Below are positions 43,406-52,019 of a stretch of DNA of 64,000 bases, in pieces. The stretch is from Marifrigoribacter sp965178585 (GTDB taxonomy: Bacteria > Bacteroidota > Bacteroidia > Flavobacteriales > Flavobacteriaceae). The stretch covers positions 1,860,001 to 1,924,000 of the forward strand of contig OZ238267.1 of assembly GCA_965178585.1 (NCBI GenBank), given 5' to 3'. The notes below the pieces were generated by a model. That model had not been told where the DNA came from, did no database searches, and saw nothing but the letters and a program-made list of their open reading frames with translations. A program made the position numbers and the translations under genes. The stretch's first letter is position 1; each line of letters starts with the position of its first letter.

Positions 43406-43479
43406 GGCGAGGCAGCCAAGGTGATTAGAGCGTCGGATTCATAACCCGGAGGTCACGAGTTCAAGTCTCGTTCTCGCTA
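43406..43479 (+). tRNA. tRNA-Met (anticodon CAU)
   Basis: 74 bases fold as a cloverleaf. The acceptor stem is GGCGAGG with TCTCGCT (G-T pairs at both ends), the D arm begins GCCAAGG, and the anticodon CAT is at 43440-43442 in loop TTCATAA. The T arm is ACGAG-TTCAAGT-CTCGT, and the discriminator base is A. CCA is not encoded. Elongator Met is preferred over the tRNA-Ile(CAU) type by similarity to other Bacteroidota Met tRNAs as I remember them. The anticodon stem has an A-C apposition at its loop end. Confidence 0.9.
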
Positions 43480-43502
43480 CAACATACGAAATGTTAAAAC
43501 AA

Positions 43503-43534
43503 GCGGCTTAAGAGCAATCTTAACCGTTTTTTTT
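43503..43534 (+). terminator. Terminator downstream of tRNA-Met
   Basis: CGG-C-TTAAGA (43504-43513) pairs with TCTTAA-CCG (43518-43526) with one bulged C, then eight T. Confidence 0.7.
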
Positions 43535-43584
43535 ATGTCTAACATCTCGAAATTTCATACTCATAAATACCAAAACATATAAAA

Positions 43585-43614
43585 AAAGCACCATCTAGTT
43601 AAAGATGATGCTTT
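43585..43614 (-). terminator. Terminator for the minus-strand SDR gene
   Basis: AAAGCA-C-CATCT (43585-43596) pairs with AGATG-A-TGCTTT (43603-43614), one mismatch, and on the minus strand is followed by a T-run (43587-43581). It lies about 160 bases past the stop of the SDR gene at 43772. The interval 43615-43771 between them holds no gene that I can support. Confidence 0.65.
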
Positions 43615-43771
43615 GTGGGGATAATATTGTAATCAATCAACAAAACTTTATTATCAAAACATTATACAAATTTAATTTATTTACAATTAGTATAAAGTAA
43701 CAAATGTTACATTAATATAAAAACACAGTAACTAAGCGTTTGTTGCAACAACTTTTAATTACATTATTATT

Positions 43772-44557
43772 TTACTTTTTGGTTTTTCTATAAATAAACA
43801 ATATAAATGCATTTGGAATAAGAGGAATAAAAAACATGGTAAGCTTATTTAAAAAACCAGGAATACTTTCTGCGCGGTTTTTAAAAAGTGCTTTAATACC
43901 AATTCTAGCTACTTCTTCTGGTTTTTTCATAACACCCAATTTCATTGCCAATGGAATGTTGACTTTTTCGTTTTTATACAAGTTAGTTGCGGTAGCTCCT
44001 GGAAGTAAACATGAAACATGTACACCAACCCCTTTCATCTCAGTGCGTAGTGCACGACTAAATTTTCGTAGAAAGGTTTTTGTGGGGCCATATAAAGATA
44101 TAGTTGGATATGGCATTACAGCAGAAATAGAAGAAACATTTAGAATGTAGCCTTTATTCTTTTTTTCCATTAGCTTTCCAAACAATCTACACAACATGGT
44201 CGGTGTGTTCATGTGAAGTTGGAGTATCGCTTCAGTTTTCTTTATATCAATACTCATAACTTCACCATAAAGCAAAACTCCAGCATTATTTACAAGTACT
44301 TCAACATTTAAATTTTGTTGCTGGCAAAAATCAAAAATATAATCTGCTGCATAAGCTTTAGAAAGATCAATGTCTATTATTATAACACTAACTTGAAAAT
44401 CCTTCTCTAATTCATGTTTTAAATCATTAAGTTGATCAGCTTGGTTACTGACTGCTACTATTGAATAGCCCCTTTCTGCCAACTCTTTAGAAATTTGCCA
44501 ACCAATTCCTGAAGAGGCTCCAGTTACAACTGCATATTTTACTATTAACTTATACAT
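43772..44557 (-). CDS. Short-chain dehydrogenase/reductase (classical SDR)
   Basis: 261 aa. The NAD(P)-binding Rossmann motif TGASSGIGWQ (about 14-23), NNAGV (about 90-94), a catalytic Ser in NVSSISAV, and YxxxK in SLYGPTKTF (Tyr and Lys four apart) are all present. The C-terminus has a hydrophobic stretch (MFFIPLIPNAFILFIY, about 241-256) that may associate with the membrane, as in lipid-acting SDRs of the DltE/YqjQ type. Substrate unknown; an acyl or lipid keto group is plausible. Confidence 0.9.
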   Translation of the reverse strand: MYKLIVKYAVVTGASSGIGWQISKELAERGYSIVAVSNQADQLNDLKHELEKDFQVSVIIIDIDLSKAYAADYIFDFCQQQNLNVEVLVNNAGVLLYGEVMSIDIKKTEAILQLHMNTPTMLCRLFGKLMEKKNKGYILNVSSISAVMPYPTISLYGPTKTFLRKFSRALRTEMKGVGVHVSCLLPGATATNLYKNEKVNIPLAMKLGVMKKPEEVARIGIKALFKNRAESIPGFLNKLTMFFIPLIPNAFILFIYRKTKK

Positions 44558-44629
44558 TAATAAAGGGTTTATACTTTAATACCAAAATACAGCAATATTG
44601 AGTTTATTAATTTATTAGGAGCAATAATG

Positions 44630-46516
44630 TTATTCTGAGATCATTGGTAACCTTATTTGTGATGGATATTTTGAAGAATGATGCACGTTATTTTGAGCGA
44701 TTACACTTTCTTTTTCATCATAATTATTTCCTCCAGTATTCAAATTACGGGCAAATCGAGGAAAATTACTACTAGATATTTCAATACGTATACGATGCCC
44801 TTTTTCAAAATAATTACTTGTAGACATTGGTGTTAAATCTACTTTATAAACCTTATCTTTTTCCATAAACACTTCTTTGTCATAGCCTTCACGATATCTT
44901 ACACGTTGTATGGTTTCATCCAAGTTATATGCTTTCCCATCAGGGTACACATCGATTAGTTTTATTGTGAAGTCGGTGTCTTTTACATCTGAAGAAACAT
45001 ATAAGGTAGATTCAATAAAACCAGAAATTTCAACTCCTTCTTCTAAAACATCGGTGGTATAAACCAAAATATCATTTCTAGTTTCCATTTGTTGTTGATC
45101 GAAAGCTCCTCCTTTAACGGCATTTCCTGTACAACACACATTCCCTCCATAGGATGGAACTGGTTTCATAGGGTCGTAAGTAAAACTATCTGGATGATCA
45201 GCATTTGCTTTAGTTGTAGTTAATTTTCCATCTCCAAAAAAGCTATTGGCATTCCCATTACTGTTTAAATAATAGCTTGTTAATTTCGCCTTTTCTGGTG
45301 GCCAAGTTTCTGATGCTTGCCACTTATTACTTCCCATGGTATAATATTGCACTCTAGGTGTTTTCTCTTTAAAATCGTTCTGTTCACCTTTTAGCCACCA
45401 ATCAAACCATCCATAAATTTGCTCGTCATAATTAAGTGTTGCATCACCTACATTTCGTTCGCCAACTATCGTGTTTTCGGTTGCTCTAGTATACCCACAA
45501 TGTAATGTTGGTGCAATCACTAAATATTGATTGTCTCTAATTAATTCATCTTTAGAATTATTTCTAACATGATTAAATAAAGCTAGATTTGGAGTTATAG
45601 AGACATCATACCAAGATGCGAACCAAAAACTTGGAACTCCAATTTCCATATCATCGTGATAAATTCCTCCATTAAACCATGCTTCATCATTTGGTTTACG
45701 ACGTATCATTTTATCAAAAATCTCATTTTTACCATGTACGTTTTTTAGTATATCCTGAATAGGTAAATGCTTCAGTGCTTCTGCCCAATCTACTGGAGGG
45801 TTTTCAGGTGCTAAATCGTAAAACCTAGAAATCCTAATCAAATCTTCTTGTGAAGCTCCAGCAGGAATACGTGGTTTAAATTTATCATGCTCTACCCCAT
45901 ATAACCATGAAAAAAATAGCATTTGTTCTGCTCCGCCACGATACCAATTTCCTTGTTCGTTAATTGTACCTATCCTACCTACTCCAGCACCATAACCTTG
46001 AGGTACCATGGCGGCATGAGAAGGATGATCTAAAGCTGCAACTGCCATTTGCCATTCGGCAGTAGAAGAACAACCCAAAGTTCCAATCTTTCCATTAGAC
46101 CAGGATTGGTTTTTCATCCAAGTAAATGCATCATAACCATCGGTTAATGGAACTCCAAGAATATCCCATTCGCCTTCTGAAAAATAGCGCCCTCGTTCAT
46201 TTTGTACTACATAGGCATATCCTCTTTTAACAGCTTCTAAAGCTCTTTCTGCTGTTCTTGTTTTTTCTTTTCCATCTCCCCAAGAGTTAAAATTATAGGG
46301 GGTTCGCGAAAAAATAATTGGCACTTTCTCATGGGTTTTAGGGCGGTAAATATCAGTTGCCAGGCGAGTACCATCTCGCATGGGTATCATTATTTTTTGA
46401 TCGACAATAGCAATTTCTTGAAGTTCCTGAAGTGTATTTTCTTGTGCTAAAAGGCTAACATTTCCTACAAAGAAATAAACTAGTACAAACGAAATTAATA
46501 TAGTGGGTCTTTTCAT
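44630..46516 (-). CDS. Secreted CocE/NonD family hydrolase (X-Pro dipeptidyl-peptidase S15-like)
   Basis: 628 aa with a signal peptide (1-24, ending SLLAQ). The alpha/beta-hydrolase core starts MIPMRDGTRLATDIYRP. The nucleophile Ser lies in GTLGCSSTAEWQ (G-x-S-x), with a helical cap of roughly 200-290, and the catalytic Asp/His region is around LVIAPTLHCGY. A C-terminal jelly-roll domain (about 400-628) contains RIRIEISSSNFPRF, typical of the family. CocE/NonD enzymes hydrolyse esters, amides or Xaa-Pro bonds. It is in a minus-strand run with two further hydrolases and a sodium symporter. Confidence 0.9.
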   Translation of the reverse strand: MKRPTILISFVLVYFFVGNVSLLAQENTLQELQEIAIVDQKIMIPMRDGTRLATDIYRPKTHEKVPIIFSRTPYNFNSWGDGKEKTRTAERALEAVKRGYAYVVQNERGRYFSEGEWDILGVPLTDGYDAFTWMKNQSWSNGKIGTLGCSSTAEWQMAVAALDHPSHAAMVPQGYGAGVGRIGTINEQGNWYRGGAEQMLFFSWLYGVEHDKFKPRIPAGASQEDLIRISRFYDLAPENPPVDWAEALKHLPIQDILKNVHGKNEIFDKMIRRKPNDEAWFNGGIYHDDMEIGVPSFWFASWYDVSITPNLALFNHVRNNSKDELIRDNQYLVIAPTLHCGYTRATENTIVGERNVGDATLNYDEQIYGWFDWWLKGEQNDFKEKTPRVQYYTMGSNKWQASETWPPEKAKLTSYYLNSNGNANSFFGDGKLTTTKANADHPDSFTYDPMKPVPSYGGNVCCTGNAVKGGAFDQQQMETRNDILVYTTDVLEEGVEISGFIESTLYVSSDVKDTDFTIKLIDVYPDGKAYNLDETIQRVRYREGYDKEVFMEKDKVYKVDLTPMSTSNYFEKGHRIRIEISSSNFPRFARNLNTGGNNYDEKESVIAQNNVHHSSKYPSQIRLPMISE

Positions 46517-46601
46517 TATAATAGATTTTTTGGTAATAATTAATTACAATCGAAACATCATTTGCAAGTTTCAATTTAACTTTCGGAATTTTATTATTCT
46601 T

Positions 46602-47861
46602 TTAATTAAAAAAATAAATTCTTTTATATTCTGATTCATCTGGAGGTCCAGATGTAATTAACAAACTAGGGTTCTCTCCTAAAGTCATAATCGTGGAAGC
46701 AAAGGTGAAACCTTGTCCCGGGCTCCAATTTCTACATACTGGATTAAATGGGTCATCTTTCGACCTTAAAACATTCATAATGGTCTTTTCATCTATTTCA
46801 TCGGTAGATTTTATGCCATCAACCAAAGAAGAAAAACGGATATAACTATTTGACTTTTCAGTAACACTACTTTCAATAGTTTTAGGGTTATACTTTTCAA
46901 GCCAAGGCTTTAGATTATCATTTACTACAGGGTGGTTGGTATGATATACAGTTCCATTTTCATTACCAGGGTTGTATTGAACGACTTTGCCAGCAGAGGC
47001 TTCAAAATCAAAAACTTCATCCCCTACTCCAATAATATAATTCTGTCCCGATGCATGGGGTACTGAATTTATAAAACTCAAAATTTCGGTTTTATCTGTA
47101 AGGCTAAGTATCTTTCTAATCACGAAAGCTACTGGTAAACCTTTAGGAGAAGCTTTTAGTTGCATTATGGTGTTTACAACAACACCTACCCCTTTATCAT
47201 TCATGCCGTTAAGGACAATTAATCCAGGATGTGTCACTAAAAACTGTCCCGGTCTTTCTGGAGTTCTTGTTAACCGTACTAATGTTTGATAGCCATCTGT
47301 ATAACCTTCAATATCCATGTTTTGGGCAACATAAGCTGGATTTCCATTTCTTGCAGGCACACCAATATCGCTACAGTGATGATTGTTAGGGTTACTTAGA
47401 TATACCCAAAATTCATCCAATAGGTTTAGAACCATGATGTGATCAAAATCTTGCTCAGATCCGTCAGCTATTCCTCTTATTTCTTCATATAGATCTGGAG
47501 TATATTTTTTAATCGTTTTCGTAAAATTTCCATATTTCATAAATTCTTTAAGAACCTCGTCAGCGTCTCTTTTCAAAGTTTTTGAAGTATTTTGATTCCA
47601 TTTTGTTACAATTTCAGCAATTTGTGGTTTTAATTTCTTTCCATGTTCTAACCCTAATTCATATCCACTCCCAATAAATGTCACTTCATTTAATATTCTT
47701 TTTTTAGGAAGCTCAATATTCTGAACTTGTGCTATGTCTAGGTCATCAATTTTAGTATTTTCATTTTTACAAGCATACATACTTAGAAGTAGTATAAAAG
47801 CCATAAAAATGATTCTTAAGTTGGGATTACTATTTGTTAGTTTTTTTTTAATTTTTAACAT
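46602..47861 (-). CDS. C45-family peptidase / acyltransferase lipoprotein (AAT-like Ntn hydrolase)
   Basis: 419 aa. The N-terminus has basic residues, a hydrophobic core and a lipobox-like MYAC (Cys near residue 31), so it is a likely lipoprotein. The Ntn-hydrolase core resembles acyl-CoA:6-APA acyltransferase (peptidase C45). The probable processed nucleophile is the Cys in NHHCSDIG (about 150-157), with VAQNMDIEGY downstream. Such enzymes cleave or transfer amide-linked acyl groups. It lies 10 bases after the DUF6090 gene and before the CocE gene. Confidence 0.82.
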   Translation of the reverse strand: MLKIKKKLTNSNPNLRIIFMAFILLLSMYACKNENTKIDDLDIAQVQNIELPKKRILNEVTFIGSGYELGLEHGKKLKPQIAEIVTKWNQNTSKTLKRDADEVLKEFMKYGNFTKTIKKYTPDLYEEIRGIADGSEQDFDHIMVLNLLDEFWVYLSNPNNHHCSDIGVPARNGNPAYVAQNMDIEGYTDGYQTLVRLTRTPERPGQFLVTHPGLIVLNGMNDKGVGVVVNTIMQLKASPKGLPVAFVIRKILSLTDKTEILSFINSVPHASGQNYIIGVGDEVFDFEASAGKVVQYNPGNENGTVYHTNHPVVNDNLKPWLEKYNPKTIESSVTEKSNSYIRFSSLVDGIKSTDEIDEKTIMNVLRSKDDPFNPVCRNWSPGQGFTFASTIMTLGENPSLLITSGPPDESEYKRIYFFN

Positions 47862-47871
47862 TGAGAGAAAT

Positions 47872-48663
47872 TTAGGATGAATAATTTTTAAGTTCTTGTT
47901 CTATTAAATCTAAAATAGAACGGCAGGTATTTACTACAGCTACACACTCCATACCATTATGCCTAGCGTGCATTTTCTTTACTGATTTGTGACTTTGAAA
48001 TACTTTATTCTGTAGCAATGCTTCTACGTTGTAAGGAAGGTTTTTTTCAGGTTTATAATGAAATTCACCTTTAGATTCTTTAGTATAGAAATCAACATTA
48101 AAGTCAAACTCCTCTAAATTACTTATAGGGAAATTTTGGGCTAAAAAGGGAATGATTACATCTTGTGAATAACGAATAGCAAGTGCTTCATCATCTTCAA
48201 GTTCTGCATCTACTCCCGACCACAATGTGAGTAATTTTCTTAGCTCCTTATTGCTAATAAGATTTAAGTTTCCAGAATTGATCAAGTTATTCGATGCCCC
48301 GGGTTTTGCAGTATAATCAAACCAATCAAATACAAAATACAATAAGCTATCTATTTCTCGCTGCTGATAATTCTCCAAAGCTATGTTTTTTTGAATAGCA
48401 GCCATTGAATTATGAATTCCTTCATTTCCTTTAAAAACGCGTTCTGCATCTTTTAGGTTTTCTTGAAACTCAACTTTTAAATCTTGAAGTATCGATAATT
48501 CATTCTTTTTTTCAATACGCTGCATATTCCAGTTATTGATTTGTAAAGCAAAAAGAATTCCAATTACTACCAATACAATTTCACCAATGGCATATCTTAA
48601 ATAAATTAGAGGCTTGTTGTCAGCTGCCATTTTTTTTCGAATTTTTCTAAAGACGTTAATCAA
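47872..48663 (-). CDS. DUF6090 family membrane-anchored protein
   Basis: 263 aa. A conserved N-terminal block is visible: basic RKIRKKMAADNKPLIYLRYA, then a membrane helix IGEIVLVVIGILFALQINNW (about 25-45), followed by a Glu-rich helix. This matches the DUF6090 family common in Flavobacteriia. The remainder is helical with a charged surface and is predicted to face the periplasm. Function unknown. Adjacent to the C45 lipoprotein gene (10 bases). Confidence 0.85.
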   Translation of the reverse strand: MINVFRKIRKKMAADNKPLIYLRYAIGEIVLVVIGILFALQINNWNMQRIEKKNELSILQDLKVEFQENLKDAERVFKGNEGIHNSMAAIQKNIALENYQQREIDSLLYFVFDWFDYTAKPGASNNLINSGNLNLISNKELRKLLTLWSGVDAELEDDEALAIRYSQDVIIPFLAQNFPISNLEEFDFNVDFYTKESKGEFHYKPEKNLPYNVEALLQNKVFQSHKSVKKMHARHNGMECVAVVNTCRSILDLIEQELKNYSS

Positions 48664-48797
48664 TTTTAAGTTTGTTTAATATTGAAAATAACATGAATGC
48701 ACTAATATAAAGAATAAATAATAGGTTCATTAAAATTTAATCTTCAAACAGCCTTCAATTAGAGTTAACCAACTAAAATTTGGTTCTCGTTATAAAC

Positions 48798-48833
48798 AAA
48801 AAGCGATTAAAGAATATTCTTTAATCGCTTTTT
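48798..48833. terminator. Perfect 36-base palindromic terminator
   Basis: 18-base arms 48798-48815 and 48816-48833 with no unpaired bases beyond the minimal turn, A-run at one end and T-run at the other. It ends the minus-strand amidohydrolase gene (stop at 48859). Confidence 0.88.
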
Positions 48834-48858
48834 AATTTATTGTAAATCTATTTCGCTT

Positions 48859-49947
48859 TTAATCTGGAAACAACGATCGGTCCAATCTTGGCACGATACG
48901 CAAGGCATTTTTATAATATACTTTTTTCAAGACCTCTTCGGGTAAGTCTAAACCATACATTGCCCAATAAGCATGGTACTTTTTATGATAAGGAAAATAT
49001 TCGTCATTGCTTTCTAAGACTCTAAAATAAGTAGGAAACTCTTCTGGTTTCCAACTATCTTTTCCAAATAAGATACGGTCTTGGTATTTTATAAAAAAGG
49101 CTTTTGCATTTCTAGGTTGACGGCCAAGCTCTGCGATGATAGCTCCTATTTCTACCATCATATTAGGCATTTCGTCTAAGAGCTCGCCCAATTTTTTTAA
49201 ATCGTTGGCATACCAACCCATATGCGCATTGATAAAGGTAGTATAGGGATGTTTTTTAAACATACGGTGTTGCTCGTCTATCAACTCTTGCCATGGTGCT
49301 GGATTATCTGTATCTCTTTTTCTTCTAGGGTGGGTTTTTAATTCTAACCAACGTTCGTTATCGCCATCGAACTCATCCCAAAAAGGTTTGGGATCTGCGG
49401 TATGGATTAAAACTGGTACGCCCATTTCGCCACATAATGACCATATAGCATCCAACCTTGGGTCATCTATGGTAATGCGATTGCCATCGGTATCTTTATT
49501 TCTTAGCCCTAGGCTTTTATAAACTTTTAGTCCTCTGGCACCTTGATTGATATCTTCTCGTAACTGAGCAACGGTATTGGCGGTCCAATTATCCTTTCCT
49601 ACGTCATCAAAATTTACATTGGCAAACACCACAAAACGGTTGGGATAGTTATCTTTTATGTTTTTAACCGACTTGATTAAATCCTTCCCAGAGCGACCAC
49701 TTAGGTTCACCATAATTCCCATATTTAAGGTATCCATGGCTTGAACTACCGGAGCTAAATCTTGGTTAGCCATACGGTATTGATGCCCATGTATATCGAT
49801 AAAAGGATATTTGGCCTTGATTATCTTTTTGCCCGGAACCACCAAAGTAGAAGTAGGATTGTATTCCTCAAAACTAAGCTCTTGAGCTTTTATAAAAGGG
49901 CTAACAACAAAAAGAATTAAAAGTATAAAGCCAGTTAATTTTTTCAT
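48859..49947 (-). CDS. Secreted amidohydrolase-family (amidohydrolase 2) metal-dependent hydrolase
   Basis: 362 aa from the ATG at 49947 (MKKLTG), because the signal peptide (ending FIKAQ) starts there. TIM-barrel metal enzyme of the amidohydrolase_2/PF04909 type. Metal ligands are seen in FIDIHGHQY (HxH), IHTADP, FINAHMGWY and FGKDSW. Such enzymes hydrolyse or decarboxylate cyclic or aromatic acids and lactones; the secreted form suggests a periplasmic or surface substrate. Its DNA is visibly richer in G+C than its neighbours: 26 of 60 bases at 49381-49440 versus 16 of 60 at 47881-47940. This may mark recent transfer. Confidence 0.85.
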   Translation of the reverse strand: MKKLTGFILLILFVVSPFIKAQELSFEEYNPTSTLVVPGKKIIKAKYPFIDIHGHQYRMANQDLAPVVQAMDTLNMGIMVNLSGRSGKDLIKSVKNIKDNYPNRFVVFANVNFDDVGKDNWTANTVAQLREDINQGARGLKVYKSLGLRNKDTDGNRITIDDPRLDAIWSLCGEMGVPVLIHTADPKPFWDEFDGDNERWLELKTHPRRKRDTDNPAPWQELIDEQHRMFKKHPYTTFINAHMGWYANDLKKLGELLDEMPNMMVEIGAIIAELGRQPRNAKAFFIKYQDRILFGKDSWKPEEFPTYFRVLESNDEYFPYHKKYHAYWAMYGLDLPEEVLKKVYYKNALRIVPRLDRSLFPD

Positions 49948-50195
49948 GATATCAAAATTTAAAACCAAATATAAAAAGGGTACTATTAACTCAAGGTGAT
50001 TTTGGAAGAGTTTAACAATTGTTTTTAATGGAAGTCAATGGTCTTGTATATGAAAAGTAGCGGGTTTTAAGCACTAATATTTCGGGTTAACACAGACCTT
50101 TATATTGATATTTATCTTACGTTTAAGCATTAAAACCACTATTTTTTATAAAGACGAGAGTAATAATAAACAAGTACCTCTATTTAAAAAAAACA

Positions 50196-51737
50196 TTATT
50201 CATTAGTTTCTAAATCAATTTCTTTTATCATTTTCACGGCTTCAGCTCTTGGAGGATAAATTTTTGAGACTAATATTCCAACAACCATTGCTACCGCAAA
50301 TGAAGGGGCCAATACATCTAATGCAATGAAATATTCTCCATAAGTAGGTATTTCTTTTAATACAAAATTGAATATTACCACAGATATAAATCCTGAAATC
50401 ATAGAAGCTACAGCACCCTTTTCAGAATATCCTTTCCAAAAAAGTGACAGGATAATTAATGGGCAAAAAGTGGCTGCTATTCCTGACCACCCGAAAATGA
50501 TTACCCAAAATATTTGCCTATCAGGAGATACATAGTTCATGATTATGGCAATTAATAAGGCCGTAAATGCCATAATGATAGTTGAAATTCTAGAGATTTT
50601 TGTTAAATTTTCATCCTTAATATCTGGTCTAAATATTTTCTGGTAGAAATCACGAGTTATGGCACTTGAAGCTAATATTAAAAGTGAATCAATTGTAGAC
50701 ATAATAGCCGATAAAACAATGGCAATAAAAACTGCCACTAATAATGTTGGCAAGAAAGTTTCAGTAATCATACTCAATACATTTTCACCATTATTTCCTA
50801 AAATTCCTTCAGGATCTTGCCCTTCTTTTGTAAAATATATACGTGCTAAAATTCCTATAGTTACAGCAGCTGCATCTGTTAATAATGTAAATATAACCGC
50901 TATCCATTTTCCTTTTTCAATTTCATTTTTATCCTTTATAGACATAAACCTAACATAAACCTGTGGTGAACCAAGGAAGCCAAGTCCAATCATAGAAAAC
51001 CCCAAAATTGTAAACAGGTTCATCCAACCGTCATTACTTCTTCCCATAATTTGGGTTAGTGTTGGGTCTATAGCATTAAGCCCTTCAGTAATTCCGGCTC
51101 CATGATCCATTGAAAACCAAACCACAATAGGGAGTAGAACAAGACCGAAAAACATGAGCAATCCTTGAAATAAATCTGACCAAACTGCGGCTACAAAACC
51201 ACCAATAAAAATGTAAATAATTACAATTAGAAATCCAATTAAGGCTCCAATTTTATAATCAATCCCTAGCATTGATCTGAAAGCAATCCCTGTAACATCT
51301 ATTTGTGAAGCAACATATATGACAATAAAAACAACAAGAACTGATGCTGCTATAATACGGAGCGTATGTGTTTTGGATTGAAAATGACTTTGAAGATAAT
51401 CGGGAATGGTAATTGCACCGAACCTATCGGATCTTTTTTTGAAGCGTTTAGCCATAAACTGCCATGATACAAATACACCGAGCAACTCACCAACAACAAC
51501 CCAATATCCAGAGTAACCAGCCATGGCCCCCATACCAGTAAGTCCAATCAATAACCAGCCAGATTCTCCTGTTGCTCTTGCAGAAAATGCGACCGCCCAA
51601 AACCCCATGTTTTTTCCTCCTACATAATAATCACTCATACTTTTTACACGCTTGGAAGCGAATATGCCAATTAATAGTAAAACTCCAACATAGGCAGCTA
51701 AAACAGCTATCTTAATTATAAAATCTGAATCTTGCAT
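50196..51737 (-). CDS. Sodium:solute symporter (SSS family, PutP-like)
   Basis: 513 aa with about 13 hydrophobic segments. Family signatures are the GGKNMGFWAVAFSARATGESGW region (TM2, read in parts), the SSF motif around LIGFLIVIIYIFIGGFVAAVWSDLFQ, and the substrate-site SAIMSTIDSLLILASSAI helix. PutP-type transporters import proline or related amino acids with sodium. The divergent cysteine dioxygenase gene and the array of repeats between them suggest shared regulation. The preceding 248 bases (49948-50195) to the amidohydrolase gene hold nothing that I can identify. Confidence 0.92.
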   Translation of the reverse strand: MQDSDFIIKIAVLAAYVGVLLLIGIFASKRVKSMSDYYVGGKNMGFWAVAFSARATGESGWLLIGLTGMGAMAGYSGYWVVVGELLGVFVSWQFMAKRFKKRSDRFGAITIPDYLQSHFQSKTHTLRIIAASVLVVFIVIYVASQIDVTGIAFRSMLGIDYKIGALIGFLIVIIYIFIGGFVAAVWSDLFQGLLMFFGLVLLPIVVWFSMDHGAGITEGLNAIDPTLTQIMGRSNDGWMNLFTILGFSMIGLGFLGSPQVYVRFMSIKDKNEIEKGKWIAVIFTLLTDAAAVTIGILARIYFTKEGQDPEGILGNNGENVLSMITETFLPTLLVAVFIAIVLSAIMSTIDSLLILASSAITRDFYQKIFRPDIKDENLTKISRISTIIMAFTALLIAIIMNYVSPDRQIFWVIIFGWSGIAATFCPLIILSLFWKGYSEKGAVASMISGFISVVIFNFVLKEIPTYGEYFIALDVLAPSFAVAMVVGILVSKIYPPRAEAVKMIKEIDLETNE

Positions 51738-51791
51738 AATTATTATATTTTATTATTCGCTTACAAGTGATTTGAAAGTCGGAAATCTAAA

Positions 51792-51816
51792 AAAAATTCG
51801 ATAATTATGAATTTTT
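51792..51816. promoter_or_regulatory. Inverted repeat, putP upstream region
   Basis: AAAAATTC (51792-51799), nine bases, GAATTTTT (51809-51816). Perfect 8-base arms about 55 bases before the putP-like start; possible operator. Confidence 0.35.
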
Positions 51817-51831
51817 AATATTTTACAAAAT

Positions 51832-51903
51832 GCTCAAAAAAAATGGATAAACAGCAATTTTTGAGCTTTATTTCACAAAAAACAGCTCAAAAACGCTCAA
51901 AAA
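51832..51903. repeat. Four copies of GCTCAAAAA between putP-like gene and cysteine dioxygenase
   Basis: Direct copies at 51832-51840, 51885-51893 and 51895-51903, and an inverted copy at 51858-51866. The last two start exactly 10 bases apart, one helical turn. The layout is that of a cooperative regulator-binding array in a divergent promoter region. Confidence 0.6.
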
Positions 51904-51925
51904 ACTATATATTTGAAGTTCTGAA

Positions 51926-51947
51926 TCGAATTAAAAAATCAATTCGA
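51926..51947. promoter_or_regulatory. Inverted repeat upstream of the cysteine dioxygenase promoter
   Basis: TCGAATT (51926-51932), eight bases, AATTCGA (51941-51947). Perfect arms just upstream of the promoter -33 element at 51956. Confidence 0.4.
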
Positions 51948-51955
51948 AATCATTA

Positions 51956-51984
51956 TTTGGATTTGGGGATTGACCTTAGATTTG
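51956..51984 (+). promoter_or_regulatory. Promoter (TTTG-N17-TAGATTTG) of cysteine dioxygenase
   Basis: TTTG at 51956-51959 and TAGATTTG at 51977-51984, 17 bases apart; the TTG start codon is at 52020. Confidence 0.65.
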
Positions 51985-52019
51985 TACATTTAATGAACAA
52001 AAATAATCAATAACCTATT

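Noticed and set aside
43836..44150. Open frame antisense to the SDR gene
   Set aside because: Lies wholly opposite an SDR with all catalytic motifs; no own promoter.
49948..50195. Gene or RNA in the gap before the PutP-like gene
   Set aside because: No frame with a plausible start, no hairpin and no promoter consensus could be supported.
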